The position numbers and the translations under genes were made by a program. The notes beneath the pieces are model-generated. The model made no database searches. It was not told where the DNA came from and saw only the letters and a list, made by a program, of their open reading frames with translations. A stretch of DNA of 64,000 nt from Mangrovimonas sp. TPBH4 (GTDB lineage: Bacteria; Bacteroidota; Bacteroidia; Flavobacteriales; Flavobacteriaceae): the NCBI RefSeq assembly GCF_001280505.1, contig NZ_LBIO01000040.1, positions 310,001 to 374,000 on the forward strand. Reading direction: 5' to 3'. Below, in pieces: positions 1-7,950 of the stretch. Each line of letters opens with the position of its first letter. Position 1 is the first letter of the stretch.

Positions 1-945
1 GCCCACGCTTACCTTATAGGTATTGGTAGCAGGATGTCCACTGGCATTTTTAAATTGAACGGTATCCATTCCGATTTCATCAAATGTTACTTTTGAAAAA
101 TCGGCCACCACATCTTGTGTAAAATATTTGGAAGGATCGTGAATTTCATAGAGCAATTGTTCGGTACAAGTGGCCGTATTGATAAGTCCGCCTGTGCCTT
201 TTACTTTGGAAATAAAGCCACCCCCATGTTCATTGACCTCCACAAAAGGAAAACCAATATTGGCCAAATCCAGAACGATCTTTTTAGGAGGATCGGCAAA
301 ATAACCACCACAAACCTGAGCGGCACATTCCAACAAATGCCCTATCATAGTGCCTTTCCCAAATTTATCCATGTCTGTAAAGTTCCAATTGAATTCAAAT
401 ACCATGGGCGCCAAGAACAGCGAAGGGTCGGCTACACGGCCTGTTACGATAATGTCCGCTCCATTGTTTAGAGCCTCAACAATACCTTCTACCCCTAGAT
501 AGGCATTGGCTGAAATCATGCTATCGCTAATAGAACTCAAAGGTTGACCTGTCTCCAAAATCTTCAAATGCGGTGATTGTTTTACAGCCTCAACAACATC
601 ATCTCCCAAGACGGCCGCTATTTTCAATCCTTTAAGCTCTTGTTGTTTTGCCATATTGGCTATCACCTCCATGGCTGCTATTGGATTGGCTGCTCCCATA
701 TTGGTAATGACCTTGATCTTGTGTTTATAAGCCAATGGCAACACTTTTTCCATTCGGTATTCCAAAAGATGGTTATATCCCTTATTGGGATTGGCCTTTT
801 TCTCTTTTTGAGCCAAGGCAATGGTGCGTTCCGCCAGACATTCAAAACAGATGTAATCGAGATTACCCTGTTCCATTAAGGTTAAGGCCGGCTCCAACCT
901 GTCGCCTCCATAACCTGCTCCGCTACCAATTCTAATTGTTTTCAT
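1..945 (-). CDS. AtuA-family (DUF1446) protein, C-terminus cut by window edge
   Basis: The reading frame is open from an ATG at 945 down to base 1, giving the first 315 residues. The start MKTIRIGSGAGYGGDR and the later stretches DDVVEAVKQ, GADIIVTGRVADPSLFL and LECAAQVCGGYFADP are typical of the acyclic terpene utilisation AtuA family (PF07287), usually about 450 residues or more, so roughly a third is missing. Family members occur with acyl-CoA carboxylase-type genes in terpenoid and branched-acid catabolism; the exact reaction is poorly defined. The ATG lies only 2 bases after the stop of the upstream CitMHS transporter, so the two are probably co-transcribed. Position at the end of a PUL suggests catabolism of an acid released or imported by the locus (inference). 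Confidence 0.85.
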   Translation of the reverse strand, partial: MKTIRIGSGAGYGGDRLEPALTLMEQGNLDYICFECLAERTIALAQKEKKANPNKGYNHLLEYRMEKVLPLAYKHKIKVITNMGAANPIAAMEVIANMAKQQELKGLKIAAVLGDDVVEAVKQSPHLKILETGQPLSSISDSMISANAYLGVEGIVEALNNGADIIVTGRVADPSLFLAPMVFEFNWNFTDMDKFGKGTMIGHLLECAAQVCGGYFADPPKKIVLDLANIGFPFVEVNEHGGGFISKVKGTGGLINTATCTEQLLYEIHDPSKYFTQDVVADFSKVTFDEIGMDTVQFKNASGHPATNTYKVSVG

Positions 946-947
946 AG

Positions 948-2225
948 TTAAAATGTTATGGCTCCTACCAATAATGACATGATTAAAATAATTAGGCTTA
1001 TACCAAAGGCATAAGGAATGGTTTTCCGTTGGTGTTCTCCCAAATCCACGCCTGTCAATCCTATCAACAAAAATGTTGCTCCTGTTAAAGGGCTCACAGG
1101 AAATCCTGTGGTCATTTGCCCCGTTATGGCAGCGCGACCAATTTCAATGGCGTCCCCACCAAAATGAGCCGACGTGCTCGACAGCAAGGGCAATACCCCA
1201 AAATAAAAGGAATCGGGGTCGAACAATAAACTTGCTGGCATAGCCAATACTCCCATTATCACCGGTAAATGACCGCCCACCCAATTGGGAATGTAGGTTA
1301 CAGCTGCCTCTGCCATAGCTTCGATCATTCCAGAGCCTTTCAATATTCCCGTAAAGCAACCTGCCGCAAATAAAATACTCGCCATAAGCATGGCTGCTTT
1401 GGCATGGGCGTTGACCCGTTCTGATTGTTCTTTGATATTTGGATAATTTATACTTAAGGCCAGGACAAAGGCTATCATAAAAATGACATGGGGAGGTGCC
1501 ACTCCAGAAATCAAGGTGCCAACAGCCAAAAGAATCAATAGGATGTTCACCCAAAATAATTTGGGACGTTCCAAATCTGAAGCCGTTTCATCTGTAGCAA
1601 TAGTAACTTCCGAAACATCCACGTGTCGCTCCTTGCTCCCCAACCTATAGGCTAGCAACAGTACACTTAACAAGCCTATCACTACAGGGATTAACATGGG
1701 GTTAAACAATTCGGTTACCGAAATATCCAAAGCCGTTGCCGCCCTTATGGTTGGTCCGCCCCAAGGCACGATGTTCATGGTACCTGCAGCCAAAGCGACA
1801 ATACAGGCCAAAGTGGAACGTTTCATATTCAATTGATCGTACACGGGTAAAAACGCAGGAACCGTCACCAAAAAAGTTACAGCACCCGAACCATCCAAAT
1901 GTACAATCATTGCCAAAAGTGCCGAAGTCACGGCTACCCGAGCAGGATCGTTTCCTGCTAATTTCAATAAACGTTGAATGATAGGGCGAAAAGTGCCCGC
2001 ATCGGTCAAGATGCCAAAAAAGAGAATGGCGAATATAAACATGACGCCAGTTGGCGCTATGGATTTGATCCCTTCCGTGATAAGGTCTACCACCTCAAAA
2101 CCTAATCCCGCCATCAATCCTGTAACCACAGGAACGATTATCAAGGCCACTACCGGAGAAGCTTTTTTAGCCATGACCAAATAAAGCAAAAGTAGTATTG
2201 AAACGAGTCCTAAGGTGGCCAACAT
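948..2225 (-). CDS. CitMHS-family citrate/organic acid:proton symporter
   Basis: This is a 425-residue, almost wholly hydrophobic protein with about 11-12 predicted membrane segments. The C-terminal stretches DPDSFYFGVLPLL, SAHFGG, ITGQMTTGFPVSPLTGATF and DLGEHQRKTIPYA match the CitMHS citrate-metal:H+ symporter family (known family, inner membrane). Length is normal. The start is an ATG 3 bases downstream of the esterase stop, and the next gene begins 2 bases after its stop, so esterase, transporter and AtuA-like gene form one tight unit. The substrate need not be citrate; in this setting it may be an organic acid or metal-acid complex set free by the esterases (inference). Confidence 0.9.
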   Translation of the reverse strand: MLATLGLVSILLLLYLVMAKKASPVVALIIVPVVTGLMAGLGFEVVDLITEGIKSIAPTGVMFIFAILFFGILTDAGTFRPIIQRLLKLAGNDPARVAVTSALLAMIVHLDGSGAVTFLVTVPAFLPVYDQLNMKRSTLACIVALAAGTMNIVPWGGPTIRAATALDISVTELFNPMLIPVVIGLLSVLLLAYRLGSKERHVDVSEVTIATDETASDLERPKLFWVNILLILLAVGTLISGVAPPHVIFMIAFVLALSINYPNIKEQSERVNAHAKAAMLMASILFAAGCFTGILKGSGMIEAMAEAAVTYIPNWVGGHLPVIMGVLAMPASLLFDPDSFYFGVLPLLSSTSAHFGGDAIEIGRAAITGQMTTGFPVSPLTGATFLLIGLTGVDLGEHQRKTIPYAFGISLIILIMSLLVGAITF

Positions 2226-2228
2226 AAG

Positions 2229-3266
2229 CTATTCAAATTTTAAATATTCATCAAAAAACGGTAAGACCTGCTGTGGAATTCGGCCTTGTTTGGTATAGAT
2301 ATCGCTTACATGGGTTCCTATGTATTCTTCGGCAAAATGGGTGATGCCCACATTTTCCAAACGCTGACTAAACATTTCACATTGAACCGTAAATCGGTCG
2401 CCTGCATTTCGTCCCCAATCCAACTTAATAGCTTCCAATTGCTGTAAATTCCCCAAATAGGTATCAATCATGTAAAAGGGCATGTTGTCATACCATTTTT
2501 GCAAGGTTTCTTGATGCACAATCAATTTATCCCCTTGATATTCAAAAGGCATATCACAGTAAAATGGGGCCTTGTCTGGATTAGGTGACCATGAGCGACC
2601 AAAGGCCACCATCACGGCACCGAAATAGGTTTTCCACAAATCCTCCATAGTTTTGGCTGTGGACAATTCTTTAAAAGTCTCACTATTGGGGCCATATTCC
2701 CGGACGATAGCCAAAGCCCCTGGGCTAATGGCATATACAGAGCTAAACACATCCGGATGTTTCATGGCCAGCAACAGAGCACCATATCCTCCCATGCTGT
2801 GGCCTGTTATACCCCTGCTTTCCTTTTTAGGAAGGGTTCTATACGTTTTGTCTATATGTCCCACCAAATCCTGAACCGTAAAATCTTCCCAATTACCAAA
2901 CACTCCCGAATTGCTGTAAAAACTGCCACCATAGGTTGTTTTTTGATCGGAAGTCACCAAAATAAAAGGCCGTATTCTTTGGGAAGCAATGGCATAATCC
3001 AAAAGCTCCTCCATATAATTCATAATGGTATGGTCGTTTGTAAATCCGTGAAGAAAATAAACAACAGGATATTTCTGTTTGGTTTCGTGGTAGCCCGGAG
3101 GCAAGTACACGGCAATAGCGCGTTTGGGATTCTCGCCAAAATCATTTTCCAGATGTTTGGAGTAAATTGAATCGATTTCAACGGTTCCTTTTGGTATGGA
3201 AGATTGTGCATTGCAGATCAAAAACTTAGTGAGCAACACTACCAATAAGAGTACTATTCTTTTCAT
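2229..3266 (-). CDS. Secreted esterase, alpha/beta-hydrolase (esterase D/CE1-like)
   Basis: The protein has 345 residues with an N-terminal signal peptide (MKRIVLLLVVLLTKFLICNA, cleavage near residue 20). The putative esterase fold shows an oxyanion-hole motif FLHGF at 71-75 and the nucleophile elbow GHSMGG with Ser157; a late HVSD segment near residue 320 could supply the histidine. Proteins of this type deacylate carbohydrates or small acyl esters in the periplasm or outside the cell. It is the first gene of a tight trio with the CitMHS transporter and the AtuA-like gene and is separated from the GH3 gene by a probable terminator. It differs clearly from the other two esterases of the locus, so a different ester bond is likely (inference). 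Confidence 0.85.
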   Translation of the reverse strand: MKRIVLLLVVLLTKFLICNAQSSIPKGTVEIDSIYSKHLENDFGENPKRAIAVYLPPGYHETKQKYPVVYFLHGFTNDHTIMNYMEELLDYAIASQRIRPFILVTSDQKTTYGGSFYSNSGVFGNWEDFTVQDLVGHIDKTYRTLPKKESRGITGHSMGGYGALLLAMKHPDVFSSVYAISPGALAIVREYGPNSETFKELSTAKTMEDLWKTYFGAVMVAFGRSWSPNPDKAPFYCDMPFEYQGDKLIVHQETLQKWYDNMPFYMIDTYLGNLQQLEAIKLDWGRNAGDRFTVQCEMFSQRLENVGITHFAEEYIGTHVSDIYTKQGRIPQQVLPFFDEYLKFE

Positions 3267-3286
3267 GATTCTTTAAAATATTGGAT

Positions 3287-3312
3287 AAAAAAGGAGGAGC
3301 GCCGCCCCTCCC
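3287..3312 (-). terminator. Intrinsic terminator or attenuator inside the PUL
   Basis: Read leftwards, a GC-rich hairpin (GGAGG at one arm, CCTCC at the other, 9-base GC-rich loop) is followed directly by six U residues. It lies 42 bases after the GH3 stop and about 20 bases before the next esterase start, so it would end or attenuate the upstream PUL transcript. Confidence 0.6.
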
Positions 3313-3353
3313 TTCTATCCAGTTGGTTAACACTAAAAAACGTCTTTGTTAGC

Positions 3354-5774
3354 CTAGTTTCTGCTTAGTTTTTTAAAGTCTGCCTGAGGTACTAATGCTT
3401 TATGCACTTTATCCCCTAAAATCTCTTGAGCTACATTGAACTTGGCCGTACCATTGATTTTTGTAGAAGAAGCACCTACTTTCAACTCGTAGTCTCCTGC
3501 CTCAACAATCCAACTAGAACGTGCCACATCAAAAGATGCCAAATCTTTGGTTCTTAATACAAAATGAAGGGTCTCAGTAGCACCTGGAGCCAACATTTTA
3601 GTTTTACCAAAAGCTACCAACTCTTGCTCTGGTTTTTCCAATATCACAGTAGGAGCACTTAAGTACAGCTGCACTACTTCTCTTCCTGCTACTGTTCCCG
3701 TATTCTTCACCGTTACAGACACCAATAATTCATCGGTAAATGTTTGTTTGTCAACTTCCATATTGGAATACTCAAAATTGGTATAGGAAAGTCCGTAACC
3801 AAACTCATAGGCTACTGGTACCTCAAAGGTGTTGTAGTAACGATATCCAACATAAATATCTTCTTCATAAACAGTTTCCCAAGGCACTCTTCTCATAAAT
3901 GAAAATCCTGAAAGATCTTCCTCGTCTCCTGTTTCTCCTTCAATAGAATATCCAGGGAAAGATTTTGAAGAAGGCGCATCTTCATATTTTACAGGGAAGG
4001 AGATCGCCAATTTCCCAGAAGGATTTACTTTTCCAGAAATTACGTCCACTACCGAATTTCCAGCTTCCTGTCCTGGTTGCCATGCACACAATACTGCATC
4101 TGGAATCTGTGCCCAGCTCTTGGTTTCAACCACACCACCTACATTCAATACTACGATGGCCTTTTTGCCCGCCGCATGGAAGGTTTTGGTAACCTCTGCA
4201 ATTAATTGTTTTTCGGTATTGGTTAAGTAGAAATCTCCAGCCTCAGGCTTACGATCTCCACCTTCACCAGAATTTCTTCCAATAGTAATCAAAGCGATTT
4301 CTGAACTTTCAGCTGCTTTTGAAACGTCCTGAGCCTTGATAGGCATTTCAGCCACAGGATCCTTAGCTCCCATAATGGCCGCTAACCAATTGTCTGGCTT
4401 TCCTTGTTTAGCTCTAGCATCCTTAATATAGGCCTCGTAGGTAGTTTGAAGCGCATCGTTGATTTGGAACCCGCCATTTTTCAAACCGTCAATAAGTGAT
4501 ATGGTATAGGCTTCATTTACATCGCCACTACCGGTACCTCCTGAAATGAAATCGTAAGATGTAGTTCCAAAAACCGCTACTTTTTTAACATCCGTCAAAG
4601 GCAAAGTATTGTCTTTATTTTCCAAAAGCACCATCCCATCAGTAGCTGCTTGTCTAGTTACCTCTGCATGTTTTTTCAAGTTTGGTTTTCCAGACACATC
4701 ATACCCCTTGAATCGTGGTGTTTTCACCATGATTTCCAAAATTCTCTTGATGTTTTTATCCAAAATAGCCTCATCCATTTTGTTCTCTTCAACAGCTTTG
4801 ATCAACGTTTCAATTTGCTCTTTTTGCCCCGGCATGATCAAATCATTACCAGCTTCCATTTGGGTAACAATATCACTTCCACCACCCCAATCGGTCATTA
4901 CATAACCTTCAAAGCCCCAATCTTCTCTTAAAATATTGGTCAACAAATCTTTGCTTTCAGACACATATTGCCCATTGATTTTATTATAGGCAGACATCAC
5001 GGTCCAAGGTTGCGACTCCTTAACGGCAATTTCAAACCCTTTCAAGTAAATTTCACGAAGAGCACGTTCGCTTACTACCGTATTGGTGGACATACGATTG
5101 GTTTCTTGGTTATTGGCAGCAAAGTGCTTTACAGAAGTCCCAACACCGTTGGACTGAATCCCGTTCACCATAGCCGCAGCCATTTTACCAGTTACCAAAG
5201 GATCTTCGGAATAGTACTCGAAGTTACGTCCACACAATGGATCTCTTTGAATGTTCATCCCTGGCGCCAATAGTACATCGGCACCATATTCCAAGACTTC
5301 TTTCCCCATGGTTTTACCCACTTCGTTTACCAATTCGGTATCCCAAGTAGACGCCAAAACCGTAGCAATTGGGAATGCTGTACAGTAATAGGTATTATCA
5401 TCATCCTTTCTTGTTGGAGAAATACGCAAACCTGCAGGTCCATCGGCCAACACTTGGGTAGTAATGCCTATTTCTGGATATTCAGAAGTGTTCCCTGCTG
5501 CGCCAGGCAAATAGGTTCTAATTCGCTTTACCATATCCGCATAAGCGGTATCTGGATCTACCGGAGGTTTTGGCATTTTGCTTAAGATAGAATCTGGAAT
5601 ATGAAAATCCATTCCTGTTCCCACCACAAGTTTTGCCTTTTGCTCCAAGCTCATTTTGCCTATCATGGCATCTACATCCACGGTAGGTTTTGCGGGTGCT
5701 TCCTGCGTTTCTTTATCTCCACATCCCATTAGTGCCATGGCACCGAAAAACAATGGTATCAATTTCGTTTTCAT
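3354..5774 (-). CDS. Glycoside hydrolase family 3 beta-glycosidase, lipoprotein
   Basis: This 806-residue protein starts with a lipoprotein signal peptide (MALMGC, lipidated Cys18). The GH3 N-terminal barrel shows GRNFEYYSEDP (182-192), KHFAANN (216-222) and VMTDW with the catalytic nucleophile Asp295. The C-terminal sandwich domain follows, then a fibronectin-III-like tail with GYGLSYT. The length is normal for a three-domain GH3 enzyme. Such enzymes remove terminal beta-linked glucose, xylose or related units from oligosaccharides. The lipid anchor places it at the periplasmic face of the outer membrane or inner membrane. It is the only recognisable glycosidase in the visible PUL, so it probably finishes oligosaccharides made by enzymes encoded elsewhere. 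Confidence 0.95.
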   Translation of the reverse strand: MKTKLIPLFFGAMALMGCGDKETQEAPAKPTVDVDAMIGKMSLEQKAKLVVGTGMDFHIPDSILSKMPKPPVDPDTAYADMVKRIRTYLPGAAGNTSEYPEIGITTQVLADGPAGLRISPTRKDDDNTYYCTAFPIATVLASTWDTELVNEVGKTMGKEVLEYGADVLLAPGMNIQRDPLCGRNFEYYSEDPLVTGKMAAAMVNGIQSNGVGTSVKHFAANNQETNRMSTNTVVSERALREIYLKGFEIAVKESQPWTVMSAYNKINGQYVSESKDLLTNILREDWGFEGYVMTDWGGGSDIVTQMEAGNDLIMPGQKEQIETLIKAVEENKMDEAILDKNIKRILEIMVKTPRFKGYDVSGKPNLKKHAEVTRQAATDGMVLLENKDNTLPLTDVKKVAVFGTTSYDFISGGTGSGDVNEAYTISLIDGLKNGGFQINDALQTTYEAYIKDARAKQGKPDNWLAAIMGAKDPVAEMPIKAQDVSKAAESSEIALITIGRNSGEGGDRKPEAGDFYLTNTEKQLIAEVTKTFHAAGKKAIVVLNVGGVVETKSWAQIPDAVLCAWQPGQEAGNSVVDVISGKVNPSGKLAISFPVKYEDAPSSKSFPGYSIEGETGDEEDLSGFSFMRRVPWETVYEEDIYVGYRYYNTFEVPVAYEFGYGLSYTNFEYSNMEVDKQTFTDELLVSVTVKNTGTVAGREVVQLYLSAPTVILEKPEQELVAFGKTKMLAPGATETLHFVLRTKDLASFDVARSSWIVEAGDYELKVGASSTKINGTAKFNVAQEILGDKVHKALVPQADFKKLSRN

Positions 5775-5887
5775 TGGTTTTTTAGTTTAATTATTTGACA
5801 ATTTCATCCCATGACACCTTCATTTCTGAAGCATCAAAGCAATGATTGATATGTTAGTTTTGATTATCCTATTTAAATTTCCTCTTT

Positions 5888-6742
5888 CTAGCTTCTGAAA
5901 AAGTTAGACACATAAGGCAGGGCCAAATACAGGGCCGAATGCCAATAATCCCAAGTGTGGTTACCATCGCGGATGCGCAATTGATACGGAATTTGCAATT
6001 CCCTAAGAACAGTTACAAATTCCATATTTGGGCCGAAGGTAAAATCGTCATCCCCACAATCGATAAACCACTTGAGTTCCTTAACCTGTGCCAGCTTTGA
6101 TGCATCCACAGTTTTTAAATAATCCATAGGGTTATTGTCTTCAACCAACTGATGGATCTTCTTCTGGGTAGGTTCATTAAAATCGATCCAAAACAATTCT
6201 GTTTGGCGCTTTAAGTAGGCACTCATAATATACACCGAAGAGAATTTTTCAGGGTGGTGCACCGCATATACGGCCGACCCGCCACCTCCCATAGACAATC
6301 CTGCAATCGCTCTATGTTGTCTATCGGCAATCACACGGTAATTGCTTTCGATATAAGGGATCAATTCTTCAAAGAAATAATCTTCATACCTCCAATCGGG
6401 GTTGTTGAAGTAATTCATAAAATCCTTTCCTGCTTCTGGACATACGATGATCATTTCGGTTGCCGCATCCGAGGTTATCAGCTGGTTGGCCACACCTTCC
6501 AAACTGCCTTGTTTAGGCCAATCGGTATGACTGCCTCCCCCACCGTGCAACAAGTAGAGTACTGGGTATTTCTTATCGGTATTGGTTTTGTAATCCCTAG
6601 GTAAATAAATTGCATATTCCCGATCCTTTTTTAGGATTTTACTGGGCATCGATTTGTATTCAACCTTCCCCATACCCGGCCACTGAGCGTGACCGAGCTG
6701 AGCAAGAAAGATACATATAACTAATCCAAATATCTTTTTCAT
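5888..6742 (-). CDS. Secreted esterase, CE1-like alpha/beta-hydrolase
   Basis: The protein has 284 residues and a signal peptide ending near HAQ (residue 20). YLLHGGGG (63-70) gives the oxyanion hole, GLSMGG carries the nucleophile Ser150, and DGNHTWDYW near the C-terminus carries the likely catalytic histidine. This layout is that of the CE1-like acetyl-xylan/feruloyl esterases and putative esterases of PULs. It contains only the catalytic domain. The downstream gene on the transcript is GH3 (113-base gap) and the upstream neighbour, 11 bases away, is a second esterase with the same GLSMGG/HTW motifs, so the pair probably arose by duplication or co-selection. Confidence 0.9.
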   Translation of the reverse strand: MKKIFGLVICIFLAQLGHAQWPGMGKVEYKSMPSKILKKDREYAIYLPRDYKTNTDKKYPVLYLLHGGGGSHTDWPKQGSLEGVANQLITSDAATEMIIVCPEAGKDFMNYFNNPDWRYEDYFFEELIPYIESNYRVIADRQHRAIAGLSMGGGGSAVYAVHHPEKFSSVYIMSAYLKRQTELFWIDFNEPTQKKIHQLVEDNNPMDYLKTVDASKLAQVKELKWFIDCGDDDFTFGPNMEFVTVLRELQIPYQLRIRDGNHTWDYWHSALYLALPYVSNFFRS

Positions 6743-6753
6743 TCTCCTAGCAA

Positions 6754-7920
6754 TTATTTAAACAGTCTTGTGGCAAAAATGCTTAAATAGTCTCTCCAGT
6801 TGGTCCAAGTATGCCCTCCTTCACTTTCGTGATATTCGTACGACATATTAATGGCATCCAATTCCTTGCGATATTCTACCATACCCTGGTATAAGAAATC
6901 TGTTTTCCCCATACCAATCCAGTACAATTTTAAACCGTTTTTGTTTTGCGCTTTTATAGAAGTCATCATGTCTTCATAAAATTTTGAAGTCGTGCCTTCC
7001 ATTGGTTTTACTGCTGCAGAAAACAAGCCTACATATCCAAAAGTTTTTGGATAGGATCTGGAAATATGCAACGAGTGAAATCCACCCATAGACAAGCCTG
7101 CAATAGCCGTATTGTCCATACCTTTTTTAACGCGGTAATTGCTTTCCACAAAGGTCATGACATCCTTAAAGGTCTCTTCCATTTTACCATCCATGGTATG
7201 ATCTAAGCGCATGGTTGGTTTGTAAAGGCCTTTTGCCGATTCTCCCGGTGCCGCTTGTTGTGCCACATTTCCGTTAGTCATCACTACAATCATAGGCTCT
7301 GCTTTTCCTTGCGCGATAAGGTTGTCCATAATTTGGGCCGTTCTACCCAAAGCAATCCAAGCTTCTTCATCGCCACCCATCCCATGCAATAAGTAGAATA
7401 CTGGATAGTCTTTTTTACTGGTTTCATAACCGGCCGGCGTGTAAACCGTCAAACGTCGCTTCATATTATTCCCAGGAGAATCGTACCAACGTTTGGCCAC
7501 CGTTCCATGAGGCACATTGTTTACCTTATATAAATCGGCTTTTCCGCCTCCCACAATAAAGACACTGAATACAGAGCTCACATCGCGAATCATATACACA
7601 TTACTAGGATCGGTGGTTTTTACGCCATCTACAACAATATTGTAACTGTATAAATCGGGTGATAAGGTGGCCGTAGTAAGGGTCCATAGGCCTTTGTCAT
7701 CCTTAGTCATGGCTTGGGGCTTCCTTACCCAGCCATCCATAGGCATCCAATCACCCACAAGCTGCACATTATTTGCTTCCGGCGCCATAACCCTAAAGGT
7801 CACCGTCCCATTGTCATGTACCTCTGGCGACACGATTTCGGCACCTCCAAACAAGGCTTGTTGTGCCGATATTGACATACTTGTAAAAAGTAGTAACAGT
7901 GCTAAAAATAGTTTGTTCAT
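6754..7920 (-). CDS. CE1-like esterase with N-terminal CBM48/E-set domain
   Basis: This is a 388-residue protein with a signal peptide (MNKLFLALLLLFTSMSISAQ). Residues about 25-125 form an E-set/CBM48-type beta-sandwich (VTFRVMAPEANNVQLVGDW). The catalytic domain follows: YLLHGMGGDEEAW (176-188), GLSMGG with nucleophile Ser277, and a terminal EGGHTWTNWRDYL with the probable histidine. The CBM48-esterase arrangement is well known among Bacteroidota acetyl-xylan and feruloyl esterases. It lies 30 bases after the SusD stop and 11 bases before the next esterase, clearly in the PUL operon. Substrate is not decided by sequence; acylated hemicellulose is a reasonable guess. Confidence 0.92.
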   Translation of the reverse strand: MNKLFLALLLLFTSMSISAQQALFGGAEIVSPEVHDNGTVTFRVMAPEANNVQLVGDWMPMDGWVRKPQAMTKDDKGLWTLTTATLSPDLYSYNIVVDGVKTTDPSNVYMIRDVSSVFSVFIVGGGKADLYKVNNVPHGTVAKRWYDSPGNNMKRRLTVYTPAGYETSKKDYPVFYLLHGMGGDEEAWIALGRTAQIMDNLIAQGKAEPMIVVMTNGNVAQQAAPGESAKGLYKPTMRLDHTMDGKMEETFKDVMTFVESNYRVKKGMDNTAIAGLSMGGFHSLHISRSYPKTFGYVGLFSAAVKPMEGTTSKFYEDMMTSIKAQNKNGLKLYWIGMGKTDFLYQGMVEYRKELDAINMSYEYHESEGGHTWTNWRDYLSIFATRLFK

Positions 7921-7950
7921 TGTTATTGTTTTAGTTTGAATTTTGGGAGC

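Noticed and set aside
1144-1554. 136-codon ORF inside the CitMHS gene
   Set aside because: Same strand, different frame of a clear transporter gene; composition follows the transporter's codon pattern.
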